From the IMG/VR virus record IMGVR_UViG_3300024359_000006, positions 24,350 to 88,349 of that record: DNA of 64,000 bases. The stretch is one strand, 5' to 3'. The translations under genes were made by a program, and so were the position numbers. This DNA comes from a virus. Position 1 is the first letter of the stretch. Every line of letters starts with the position of its first letter. Under the pieces are notes generated by a model. That model saw only the letters and a program-made list of their open reading frames with translations. It searched no databases and was not told the DNA's origin. Positions 50,837 to 59,274 of the stretch are shown here, piece after piece.

Positions 50837-52153
50837 ATGGAATTTAGCCAAGATTATGAAAAAATGTTTTTTAGGTTTTCATTAGAAAAACCTAAATATT
50901 TACAGGCAATTAAGACAAGTTTTTATTCATCTGAAGAGATTGATATACTTTCAACTCTTGCTCTTAAGTTTTTTATGAAGTTTAATGAAACTCCTTCAAA
51001 GGAACAGTTAAGACTTCTTGTTAAAAATGCAAAAACGGCTAAAGATAAAATTAGTGATAGTATAATTAATTTAATATTTGAAGTAGACTTAGATCAATAT
51101 GATGAAGAGTGGCTAACATCTACTGCAGAATCATGGATTAAATGGAGAAACTTCGATACAACTCTTATTGACACTATTGAGTTTATTAAAACAACAACTG
51201 TAACTCCTGAAAATACTGATCATATAATTACAAAGGTTAAGACATTAATAAATGAAAGAAATAATCTTACATTTAACAGTGATCTTGGTCTTGATTTTTT
51301 CGATGCAGAATCACATGATCAAAAAGAGACTGATAAAATTAGTACAGGATATAACTTTTTAGATAGAGTATTAGGCGGAGGATATGACAAAGGCGGTAAT
51401 TTAGTAGTTTATGCGGGTGAACAGAATATTGGTAAATCCATTTTCTTAGCAAATGACGCAGCTCAATTCGTTAAGATGGGAACCAACACCGCCGTCATTA
51501 CCGCTGAAATGGCAGCACATAAATTTGTTAAAAGAATCGGAGCAAACCTTTTAGGTATTAACATTAGTGACTATAATGAAAAAGGTAAGAATAAAGATTT
51601 TATTAAAAGAAAATTAGAAACAGTAGGAAATGGATTTACTCCTCCAGGTAGTCTACATGTTAGACAATTCCCAACATCTCAAGCTACTGTGCTTGACATT
51701 GAAGCCTATCTTGCACAAATTGAAGAAGAAAAAGGAATTAAGTTAGGTGCAGTTGTTATAGATTATATTAACATCTTAGCAAATTATAGAAATCAAAACA
51801 CTGAAAATACTTATATGAAGATTAAGCAAATTGCAGAAGATCTTAGAGCAATGGGTATTAGAAATAATTGGCTAATCGTTACAGCAACTCAAATTACAAG
51901 AAGTGGTTACAACTCTTCAGATATTACAATGACCGATATTGCAGAATCTGCAGGTCTTTCTCATACTGCTGATGTTATGCTTGGAATTATTCAAGATGAT
52001 ATTATGAGAGCAGCAAATGAATACAGATTAAAAGTCCTTAAAATCAGAGATGGTGAAGGCAAGGGAACAAAATGCAAGTTAGATATTAACTACTCATATA
52101 TGAGATTAATGGAAACTGAAGAAATAACAATGAGTAATTTACACGCAATATAG
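50837..52153 (+). CDS. 41: Replicative DNA helicase gp41
   Basis: A 438-residue DnaB-type helicase (T4 gp41 is 475). A helical N-terminal domain is followed by the RecA core with Walker A GEQNIGKSIF (G194-S201), Walker B GAVVIDYINIL, and a DnaB-type segment TATQITRSGYNSSDI. It unwinds the fork 5'-3' as a hexamer and recruits primase gp61. Gene order uvsX - small gene - gp41 is close to the T4 arrangement (uvsX, 40, 41). Confidence 0.9.
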   Translation: MEFSQDYEKMFFRFSLEKPKYLQAIKTSFYSSEEIDILSTLALKFFMKFNETPSKEQLRLLVKNAKTAKDKISDSIINLIFEVDLDQYDEEWLTSTAESWIKWRNFDTTLIDTIEFIKTTTVTPENTDHIITKVKTLINERNNLTFNSDLGLDFFDAESHDQKETDKISTGYNFLDRVLGGGYDKGGNLVVYAGEQNIGKSIFLANDAAQFVKMGTNTAVITAEMAAHKFVKRIGANLLGINISDYNEKGKNKDFIKRKLETVGNGFTPPGSLHVRQFPTSQATVLDIEAYLAQIEEEKGIKLGAVVIDYINILANYRNQNTENTYMKIKQIAEDLRAMGIRNNWLIVTATQITRSGYNSSDITMTDIAESAGLSHTADVMLGIIQDDIMRAANEYRLKVLKIRDGEGKGTKCKLDINYSYMRLMETEEITMSNLHAI

Positions 52154-52155
52154 AT

Positions 52156-52599
52156 ATGAGAAATAAGCAAGATAAAATATTTGACAATAATTTTGAAGCT
52201 CCAGACACGGAGGGAAAGGGATCTATTAACTTTGATTTAGATCCAGCAGTAAGAGGTAATCTTTCAGAAGAAGAAAATATACACTACGAAATATTAGCCA
52301 GGGATATACATGATTTAATTGAAAATTCAAGATTTAAAAAATTCAACGTAATAAATGAATTTACAAGTGTAACTCGTCTTAAGAAAATAGACATCAATGA
52401 AGTTTATGGATTTATGGTAGATGAGTTAATTAAAAAATACTCAAGAATAGATTTATTTTCTGAGTTATGTAATTATTTTAATATACCTCCAAATAAATTT
52501 TATAACTCATTATCAAATGTTTATAAAGAAGATCTAATTATGGAATTAGATAAAAAAACAGGAGTTCTTTCAAGAAAAAATATTAACAAACTTTTTTAA
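52156..52599 (+). CDS. Protein between gp41 and gp47, unknown
   Basis: A 147-residue acidic protein, helical from residue 40 on (ENIHYEILARDIHDLIENSR, later DLFSELCNYFNIPPNKFYNS). No family recognised. It could be a helicase loader or a late-transcription cofactor by position, but there is no motif to support either. It starts 2 nt after the gp41 stop and ends directly before gp47. Confidence 0.45.
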   Translation: MRNKQDKIFDNNFEAPDTEGKGSINFDLDPAVRGNLSEEENIHYEILARDIHDLIENSRFKKFNVINEFTSVTRLKKIDINEVYGFMVDELIKKYSRIDLFSELCNYFNIPPNKFYNSLSNVYKEDLIMELDKKTGVLSRKNINKLF

Positions 52600-53721
52600 A
52601 TGATTAAGACAAGTGTTTTAAGTAAACCCGTAAAAAGGGTGTGGGTATTAGGCGATCTTCACTTTGGAGTTAGGTCTAATTCTATGGAATGGCTACAAAT
52701 TCAAAAAGATTTTTTTGAACAGCAGTTTATTCCCACATTAAAGAAATATGTAAAACCAGGTGATGTTTTGGTACAGGTAGGAGATACGTTTGACAACCGC
52801 CAGAGTATAAACATCAAAGTTTTAAACTATGCCATGGATCTATTCGAGAGGCTAGGTGAGATATTGCCGGTCCATGTAATTTGTGGCAATCATGATATTT
52901 GGGCTAAGAAGACAAATGAAATTACTTCAATAGATACTCTTAAATGGATCCCAAATGTACAAGTTTATACAGACCCTGTTGAGTATGTTTGGAATGATAG
53001 AAAAATACTACTAATGCCATGGAGAAGAGATTCAGCACATGAGGCAGAGACATTAGCAGACTATCCAATGAGTAAGATTGTATTTTGCCATTCTGAAGTT
53101 AGAGGTATTTACTTAAACGCAAAGGTAAAGAATCAGCATGGAAATGAAAGTAATATCTATTCAAAATACACGAGAGTATATAGCGGCCACATTCATTATA
53201 GACAAGAAAAGGATAAACTCTTAATGGTTGGTGTACCATATCAACTAACAAGATCTGATATGAATAACACTAAAGGATTTGATCTTGTAGATTTAAAGGA
53301 TATGCAAGAAACTTTCTTTGAAAATACAATATCTCCTCACTTTCTTAGGTATAATATTAAGATGTTATATGATATGCCACTTGAGAATTTTAAGGCACAA
53401 ATTAAAAATAATTTTGTAGATCTTTATGTTCCTTCTGAAATAGCAACATCATCTGCATTGTCTAATTTAATTAACAGAGTGCAAAAGATTGGAAGAAGAA
53501 TTGAGCCAAATATTTATCAAGAAGATAATTTTATAGACAAAGATTTATATGACTTAGATGAGATAGAAGAAATGCAAAAGAACTATAGTGTTATGGGACT
53601 TTGTGAAAAATACATAGATTCTTCTACATTTGATAACAAGTTAAAAAAACAGATTAAAGACAAATTAAACCAACTTTATAACGGTTGTGTAAATAATTAC
53701 GACTTAGACAATGAGAATTAA
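52600..53721 (+). CDS. 47: Recombination nuclease subunit gp47 (Mre11/SbcD-like)
   Basis: A 373-residue metallophosphoesterase. Motifs in order: LGDLHFG (D19, H21), VGDTFDNR, CGNHDIW, FCHSE and SGHIH, the five phosphodiesterase signatures binding two metal ions. With gp46 it resects DNA ends to give 3' single strands for UvsX. The stop overlaps the gp46 start by 11 nt. T4 gp47 is 339 residues, so the length fits. Confidence 0.9.
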   Translation: MIKTSVLSKPVKRVWVLGDLHFGVRSNSMEWLQIQKDFFEQQFIPTLKKYVKPGDVLVQVGDTFDNRQSINIKVLNYAMDLFERLGEILPVHVICGNHDIWAKKTNEITSIDTLKWIPNVQVYTDPVEYVWNDRKILLMPWRRDSAHEAETLADYPMSKIVFCHSEVRGIYLNAKVKNQHGNESNIYSKYTRVYSGHIHYRQEKDKLLMVGVPYQLTRSDMNNTKGFDLVDLKDMQETFFENTISPHFLRYNIKMLYDMPLENFKAQIKNNFVDLYVPSEIATSSALSNLINRVQKIGRRIEPNIYQEDNFIDKDLYDLDEIEEMQKNYSVMGLCEKYIDSSTFDNKLKKQIKDKLNQLYNGCVNNYDLDNEN

Positions 53722-55381
53722 TAGTATAGAATTTAAGAATTTTGCAAGTTATGGTAATCAAGTTCAAACAATTGAGTTTGAAGACCAAGCACAGTTATAT
53801 TTAACATTAGGTAAAAACGGACATGGCAAAACCACAATAGCTAATAGTATTATATATGCACTATATGGAAAGGTTGAAGGTGTAAAACTCGCTGATTTGC
53901 CAAATAGAATCAACAAAGAATTATGGGTTAAAATAAACTTACAATGTAAAGACATGTCAGTTGAGATAGAAAGAGGTCTTATGCCAAATAAGTTTAAAGT
54001 ATTAATCAATGGAGTAGAGTTTGATAAAGCAGGTAAAAAATCTGTACAAGAATATTTAGAAGATGAAATTTTTGGAATACCATATCATGTGTTTAAGAAT
54101 ATTATTATTTTAAGTATTAATGATTTTAAGTCTTTTCTGACTATGAATTCAAGTGATAAAAAACAAATCATTGATAAGATGTTTGGTTTTTCAGTTTTAA
54201 ACGATATGTTCAGGAATGTTAAAGAAGAACGCAAGCAAATTAAAATGGAAATAGATTCTTATGATTCTGAACTTAATCAGATTATGGAATCAATTTCTTC
54301 AGTAAGACTTAAACTAAATAACTTAGTTGAAGAGTCTCATAAGAAAGATAAAGCAAAGGTTGAAGCCTTAAAAGATGAACTATTAGAACATGGAGATAAT
54401 GTTAAGAAATTAAACGAGGCGAGAAGCCATATCGATGGTAAAATTGAAGGAGTAAGAGATGAAGCAAGTAGTATGGGTATTCAGCAGCGAGACCTTGAAC
54501 GAGAGAATCAATACCTACAGAAAAAAATTGAATTATACGAATCCGGTTTTTGTGGTTCATGTGAAACAAAGTTAGATACTGATTGGCACCAGAAAAAAGG
54601 AGATGAATTTAAAACACAGATTAAAAATAACTCTAAAAATTCAGGTAAATTAAAAGAAGAAATTACAATAGCTGAAGGAAAAGTAAGTGAATTAAGAAGT
54701 AAGAAAAAACAAGTTGAAACTAGAATTAATAACTTAAGGTACTCTATTAAAGATATTAAAGAAGCTTTAATTAAAATAAAGGAATCAACTCAAGACTCAA
54801 CTCAATTTCAACATTTAAAACAAATTATTGAAGAGTTTGAAAAGTCAGAAGAAAGCAAATCAGGTAAGAGAGAAGAGATAGCACAGCAAGATGCATTTAT
54901 GACAATCTTAGAAGAAGTCTTAGGAGATGATGGTGTAAAAAACCTTGCAGTACAAACTATATTACCAGGCTTAAATGCTAATATCGCAATGATGGCTCAA
55001 ACAATGCACCTTCCATTTCATATTAGATTTAATGAAAAGTTCGATTGTATTATTAATCATTTAGGGGAAGATATAAATCCTCTAACACTTTCAACAGGTG
55101 AAAGAAAGAAGGCTGACTTTATAGTTATTATTGCTATTATTAAAATACTAAAACTAAGGTTTCCACAACTTAATCTTATGTTCTTAGATGAGTTATTAAG
55201 TTCTGTAGATCAAGATGGAGTCTATAACGTACTTAAAATTCTTAATGAAGTAATTAAAGAAAACGGACTAAATACATTTGTGATTAATCATACGGAATTA
55301 CCTCATGAGATCTTTGATCAGAAAATACAGATTCATAGAGAGAATGGATTTTCAAAGTTTACTATTGAAAAAATAGAATGA
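53711..55381 (+). CDS. 46: Recombination ATPase subunit gp46 (Rad50/SbcC-like)
   Basis: A 556-residue SMC-like ATPase (T4 gp46 is 560). Walker A is GKNGHGKT at residues 34-41; a coiled coil on each side of a zinc hook CGSC (C281, C284) occupies the centre; the signature motif LSTGERKKADF and Walker B LMFLDELLSSVD are near the C-terminus. gp46 works with gp47 in end resection and host DNA degradation. Its TGA overlaps a GATATATAA motif before gp15. Confidence 0.9.
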   Translation: MRINSIEFKNFASYGNQVQTIEFEDQAQLYLTLGKNGHGKTTIANSIIYALYGKVEGVKLADLPNRINKELWVKINLQCKDMSVEIERGLMPNKFKVLINGVEFDKAGKKSVQEYLEDEIFGIPYHVFKNIIILSINDFKSFLTMNSSDKKQIIDKMFGFSVLNDMFRNVKEERKQIKMEIDSYDSELNQIMESISSVRLKLNNLVEESHKKDKAKVEALKDELLEHGDNVKKLNEARSHIDGKIEGVRDEASSMGIQQRDLERENQYLQKKIELYESGFCGSCETKLDTDWHQKKGDEFKTQIKNNSKNSGKLKEEITIAEGKVSELRSKKKQVETRINNLRYSIKDIKEALIKIKESTQDSTQFQHLKQIIEEFEKSEESKSGKREEIAQQDAFMTILEEVLGDDGVKNLAVQTILPGLNANIAMMAQTMHLPFHIRFNEKFDCIINHLGEDINPLTLSTGERKKADFIVIIAIIKILKLRFPQLNLMFLDELLSSVDQDGVYNVLKILNEVIKENGLNTFVINHTELPHEIFDQKIQIHRENGFSKFTIEKIE

Positions 55382-55388
55382 TATATAA
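55380..55388 (+). promoter_or_regulatory. GATATATAA motif close to a start codon
   Basis: Same 9-mer, overlapping the gp46 stop and 3 nt before ATG 55392, the short-spacing form. Confidence 0.3.
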
Positions 55389-55391
55389 TAA

Positions 55392-56165
55392 ATGGCAACA
55401 TATAATTTAAAATTCAATAGAGACGATAGTGTTATCAGACACCTTATAGTGGGTCTTTTAGCTGACTTAAATAAAAAGGTTAGTTTTTATAGACAACTTG
55501 ATAATGATACTCGATCAGAAATAGATGTCCCCTTTTATTATTCAATTACTGGAGATGCTGATTTTTTAAAAGATAATTTTCTTTTTTCAACAGCTAATGG
55601 CTTTGAATGTAGTCCAAATCCAGTTGGAGCAGATGGAAATTATGATGCAATTCCAAGAGGAGTTGTTAATCTTACATCAATGACAGTTGATCCATCAAAG
55701 CTTGTAAATAAGAGAAATGTTGGAGAGTACAGTAAGATGAATGATCAAGGTGTTTTAGAGGGGTATAGGGCAGAGTTTGAACTAATTCCTATGACATTTT
55801 CAATTGATATTGAAATACTCTTAAGTAGTCTCTTAGACATCTTTAAATGTACTGAACAATTAGTAAAGAAATTATATAAATCTAATCAATATAATGTAGA
55901 AGTCGGGCATTTAGAAGAAGGACTATATAGAATGGCAGCCTATTATGCAATGCCAGACGATTATGGTAAAGAAAGCCCAATTGAATATAGTTTTGACGAT
56001 AAAGGCAATTATAAAATAACATTCAGTATTGAGGTAAATTCATTTATGCCAGCAATAGATTTTGACACAGAGAGACATGCTGGAAATAGAATGTTTAAGA
56101 TAACTCACGCTTATTCAGATGAAAAACAACTTAACGAATCTTTAGATGAGGGTTTAGATATATAA
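55392..56165 (+). CDS. 15: Tail sheath stabiliser gp15
   Basis: A 257-residue protein (T4 gp15 is 272). It shows the gp15 pattern: LIVGLLADLNKKVSFYRQLD then EIDVPFYYS; an IPRGVVNLTSMTVD block; FELIPMTFSIDIEILLSSLL then DIFKCTEQL; and FSIEVNSFMPAIDFD. T4 gp15 has the corresponding LMGDLFSNIQIKRQ, RVPITYAS, ILPRINLHLVDFSYN and MIYELSIFTRYEDD. gp15 hexamers cap the tail tube and sheath and join the tail to the head. It is separated from the other tail genes and sits next to the recombination and head genes. Confidence 0.75.
   Translation: MATYNLKFNRDDSVIRHLIVGLLADLNKKVSFYRQLDNDTRSEIDVPFYYSITGDADFLKDNFLFSTANGFECSPNPVGADGNYDAIPRGVVNLTSMTVDPSKLVNKRNVGEYSKMNDQGVLEGYRAEFELIPMTFSIDIEILLSSLLDIFKCTEQLVKKLYKSNQYNVEVGHLEEGLYRMAAYYAMPDDYGKESPIEYSFDDKGNYKITFSIEVNSFMPAIDFDTERHAGNRMFKITHAYSDEKQLNESLDEGLDI
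56157..56165 (+). promoter_or_regulatory. GATATATAA motif (candidate promoter)
   Basis: Overlaps the last codons of gp15 and is 31 nt before ATG 56197; a second TATATAAAA lies between them. Confidence 0.5.
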
Positions 56166-56196
56166 TTAATATATAAAATAAATAAAAATATTAAAA

Positions 56197-57672
56197 ATGG
56201 CACAAGTTACAAAACAAATTATATCACCTGTATTCGTTACTGAAGCAGGAGATAGTTATATTGCATTAGATGGTAAAGCATTTTTAGTTGGTGAAAATAC
56301 AATTACTGAAGCAGAAATTACTACAGCTCCTGGTGAGTTTAGAAGTCTTGTTTTAGCATTAAACAATTTTACATTAACTAATGAAGGTTTAACATGGTTT
56401 AATGGAATTAATAGAATTAGATTCGTAAGAGAATCAAACAATTTTTTCGTTAACAATAGCGAAGTTTTAGCTGAAAGTTTAACAAATCATTTATTAGCAG
56501 CAGGTATTGTAAATTATACAAACAAAGCAAAAATTCAACTTTTTGAATATGCTGCAAAAAACATCAATAACTTCGTATCTCTTGATTTTGCTCAAAAAAT
56601 CGAAGAAGGACAGGTTAAATGTTATGTTATGAAATTAAACGAAGACTTCTACGTTTATAGAATGAATGAAGCAAATAAGATTTATAAGTTTGGTAAATTA
56701 GATGCAAATGCTGCATTTGATTATGTTAAAGAGCAAACAGGTTATGAAATAACTGATATGACTCAAGAACTTTTAGAAGGTGCAAGAAAACAGGCTGCTG
56801 AAAAATTAAATAAAATCAGTGTTCTAGAGCAAATGATAGCGTTCTTAAAAGATCAAAGAGGAGTTATTGCTGAGGCTGATAAATCAATTCAAGAAGTTAA
56901 AGAAGCTGATACATTAATTAACAGTGAAATTAAAAGATTAGAAGAAGAGGTTGAAGCTATTAAAAACGGTACTGAAAAAGTAGAAGAAAGTTGTGGAAAA
57001 TGTGGAACAGACGGATGTGTTTGTGAAACTGAAGCTACAACTAAAGAAACTGAAACTGAAGCTACAACTGAAGAAACTGAAGCTACAACTGAAGAAACTG
57101 AAACTGAAGCTACAACTGAAGAAACTGAAACTAAAGCTACAACTGAAGAAACTACTAACGAAGAAGCCGGAGATGAGGCTGGAGTTGAAGCTGAAGATAT
57201 TAAAAAAGACACAAAGGATATTACAACGCCCGATACAAAGGAAGAAGCAGATGATTCTGCACCAAGCGATGAAGGCGAAGAAGGTGCTAAAGAAGTAGTT
57301 AAAGAAGATAGAAAATCATTTGAAGAATTATTACAAATAGCAGAAGATGCTGCAGCTGATATTGAAGCTAATTTAAATGATTTATCAGAACCTAAAAAAT
57401 CCGAAGAAGATCAAGAAGAATTAGAAGCATCTATGGATGAAGCTACTAATGAAGCTGAGATTGAAGAAGAATTAGTAACTAGACAAGATGGCTATGTACC
57501 AGGAACTCTTAAATACAAAACTGAAGAATATGCAGAAGGTACGGAGGTTCAAATTGACGCTGAAGCTTATACAACATCTGGTCAAGATGAATCAATTACA
57601 GTATTTGCTGATGAAAAACCAATTAAAGTAAATAAAAGAGATGTTGAATTAGCTGACGGCGAAACAGTATAA
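56197..57672 (+). CDS. Acidic structural or scaffold-like protein with Cys cluster
   Basis: A 491-residue protein. The first 175 residues form an alpha/beta domain (GDSYIALDGKAFLVGENTIT), then a helical region, a four-Cys cluster CGKCGTDGCVC (C266, C269, C274, C276), a low-complexity TEATTEETE region of about 45 residues and a very acidic C-terminal part ending with a small domain (YVPGTLKYKTEEYAEGTEV). The cluster could bind a metal or form disulfides. Acidic, repeat-rich proteins near the capsid genes may be prohead core proteins; function here is unknown. Confidence 0.45.
   Translation: MAQVTKQIISPVFVTEAGDSYIALDGKAFLVGENTITEAEITTAPGEFRSLVLALNNFTLTNEGLTWFNGINRIRFVRESNNFFVNNSEVLAESLTNHLLAAGIVNYTNKAKIQLFEYAAKNINNFVSLDFAQKIEEGQVKCYVMKLNEDFYVYRMNEANKIYKFGKLDANAAFDYVKEQTGYEITDMTQELLEGARKQAAEKLNKISVLEQMIAFLKDQRGVIAEADKSIQEVKEADTLINSEIKRLEEEVEAIKNGTEKVEESCGKCGTDGCVCETEATTKETETEATTEETEATTEETETEATTEETETKATTEETTNEEAGDEAGVEAEDIKKDTKDITTPDTKEEADDSAPSDEGEEGAKEVVKEDRKSFEELLQIAEDAAADIEANLNDLSEPKKSEEDQEELEASMDEATNEAEIEEELVTRQDGYVPGTLKYKTEEYAEGTEVQIDAEAYTTSGQDESITVFADEKPIKVNKRDVELADGETV
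57025..57153 (+). repeat. GAAACTGAAGCTACAACT repeats
   Basis: In-frame short tandem repeats encoding ETEATTE within the acidic protein; the open frame in another reading frame here is a shadow. Confidence 0.85.
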
Positions 57673-57731
57673 AAAATTAAATAAAATTTGACGTTAAACT
57701 ACAAATCTCTCATTTAACTCAAATACAGTAG

Positions 57732-57765
57732 AAAAGATCAATTGGAAACAATTGATCTTTTTTTT
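57732..57765 (+). terminator. Rho-independent terminator
   Basis: AAAAGATCAATTG (57732-57744) pairs with CAATTGATCTTTT (57749-57761) around a GAAA tetraloop, followed by further Ts. It ends the gp15 and acidic-protein transcript; the gp55 gene starts 25 nt later, preceded by TATATAATATCTATAAAT, a likely promoter. Confidence 0.9.
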
Positions 57766-57789
57766 ATATAATATCTATAAATTTAAAAG

Positions 57790-58173
57790 ATGCCAAGAAA
57801 AAAGAATTATTTAAACAATAAAGACTTATATGCACAAATTGTACAATCGTTAGATGATGATAGATTAACAAGAGATGCAGAGAAAATGTTACAGTTACTT
57901 GCTGAAAAAGCAATTAATAGATTAACTTATGTAAATGAAGATGATAGAAAAGATTGTTTGCAATTCGCTCTATTAGATTTATTAAAATATTGGAGAAACT
58001 TTAACCCTAAATATACAAACGCATTTGCATACTTTACTGAAATTGCAAAAAGAGGTTATGCTAAAGGTTGGAATAAGCTTCATCCAAATAAAACAAAGGG
58101 AACTATCTCAATGGATAGAATAAATTCTGCAAACTCAAGAGAAGATGGCGGAGGCGGAATGTTTAATATCTAA
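57790..58173 (+). CDS. 55: Late transcription sigma factor gp55-like
   Basis: A 127-residue protein, shorter than T4 gp55 (185). YLNNKDLYAQIVQSLDD corresponds to T4 YVNNKELLQAIIDW, and the middle (DCLQFALLDLLKYWRNFNPK then FAYFTEIAKRGYAKGW) to T4 DGIEASIKGLHNFDET...AYITQACFNAFVQ. gp55 binds host RNA polymerase core and recognises the late TATA-type -10 promoter. T4 gp55 also has a clamp-binding C-terminus; here the end (GGGGMFNI) is short and unclear. The call supports looking for gp55-type promoters, such as GATATATAA. Confidence 0.75.
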   Translation: MPRKKNYLNNKDLYAQIVQSLDDDRLTRDAEKMLQLLAEKAINRLTYVNEDDRKDCLQFALLDLLKYWRNFNPKYTNAFAYFTEIAKRGYAKGWNKLHPNKTKGTISMDRINSANSREDGGGGMFNI

Positions 58174-58175
58174 TA

Positions 58176-58649
58176 ATGTCAATAAAAAACGTAAGACCAA
58201 CAAAGAACTCAGGCTTTAATCAAGGCTACTACAATCCACTATATCCTAAAAAATATGCTGGCAATCCACCTATAATATACAGAAGTTCATGGGAACTTAA
58301 GTTTATGAAGATGTGCGATAATAGAGAGGACATTGTATTATGGTCAAGCGAGCCAGTTGAAATAAAATACTGGAGTTCAATGGATAAAAAGGAACATTCA
58401 TATTTTCCAGATTTTTATATAAAGGTAAAGAAAGAAACAGGCTTTGAAGAAAGTCTCATTGAGATTAAGCCTGAAAGTCATATAGTAAAGCCTGAACCAC
58501 CTACTAAAAATTCAAAACAGGCATTAAAAAATTATAAATTCCTCGCAGAACAGTATGTTAAAAATAGAGATAAATATAAATATGCGCAGGAATGGTCTAA
58601 GTCAAGAGGATTTAGATTTGTTGTAATGACAGAAAAAAGTCTTAAATAA
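58176..58649 (+). CDS. 4: Head completion protein gp4 (TnsA-like nuclease fold)
   Basis: A 157-residue protein. QGYYNPLYPKKYAGNPPIIY then RSSWELKFMKMCDNRED, then VEIKYWSS, YFPDFYIKVK and SLIEIKPE make the T4 gp4/head completion pattern, with an endonuclease-like core (E in SSWELKF, D in FPDF, ExK in IEIKPE). T4 gp4 (gp50) acts after DNA packaging to allow tail joining. The gene overlaps the following start by one base (TAATG). Confidence 0.8.
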   Translation: MSIKNVRPTKNSGFNQGYYNPLYPKKYAGNPPIIYRSSWELKFMKMCDNREDIVLWSSEPVEIKYWSSMDKKEHSYFPDFYIKVKKETGFEESLIEIKPESHIVKPEPPTKNSKQALKNYKFLAEQYVKNRDKYKYAQEWSKSRGFRFVVMTEKSLK

Positions 58650-59233
58650 TGGGAAAGGTTAGAGAAGACATAAAGGAATTAATTAAAGAAGCAAAGAGTA
58701 AGACTAGAGCTAAAAGAGCTGCAGAAAATTGGTATCAAACTGGTAAAAAAACATCAGCTGAAAAAAGTGTACAGCCAATAGGTGGTAGGTTTCAGCCAGG
58801 AAAGGTATATATTTTTAGATATACACCAAAATACGCTAAAGAATTACCATGGTATGATGCAAACCCAGTCGTATTAGCACTTGATCCTGATGGAAATAAT
58901 GATGTTGGCATAAACGTTAACCTCTTACCAAGTGATGTTAAAGAAACTTTATTAGATAGAGTATATAGTACTTTTGAAAATGAAATTAAAAGAGAATCAA
59001 TAGGAGGAAGAAAGAACGATGCGCGCCGTCAAAGTCAGCTTTCAATAACATGGGAAGAAGCAAAGGGTTTTTTAGCAACTTATAAATTTGCAATTAGACA
59101 ATACATACCAGGTAGAAAGGTTGGACAGGCAGTGGTCAGTTATGAAAATTGGGCAAAGGTAGCACTTTGTGACTTTGCGGATTTAAATGGAACAACATAT
59201 ATTCAACTAGTAAATGAATTTAGAAACAAATAA
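58649..59233 (+). CDS. Conserved T4-like structural protein, unnamed
   Basis: A 194-residue protein with a basic helical N-terminus (KELIKEAKSKTRAKRAAENW) and a motif KVYIFRYTPKYAKELPWYD, P-VLAL, that occurs in a family I know from marine T4-like phages without being able to name it. In T4, genes near gp4 encode gp2 and gp3, which protect DNA ends and complete the tail, but no direct similarity was established. Probably a head or tail completion component. Confidence 0.45.
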   Translation: MGKVREDIKELIKEAKSKTRAKRAAENWYQTGKKTSAEKSVQPIGGRFQPGKVYIFRYTPKYAKELPWYDANPVVLALDPDGNNDVGINVNLLPSDVKETLLDRVYSTFENEIKRESIGGRKNDARRQSQLSITWEEAKGFLATYKFAIRQYIPGRKVGQAVVSYENWAKVALCDFADLNGTTYIQLVNEFRNK

Positions 59234-59274
59234 AAAAAATTGAATATATAAATTTATAAACGATATAAGAAATT

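Noticed and set aside
56993-57298. Lys/Leu-rich frame overlapping the acidic protein
   Set aside because: It is produced by the GAA/ACT repeats in another frame and has no start context or independent support.
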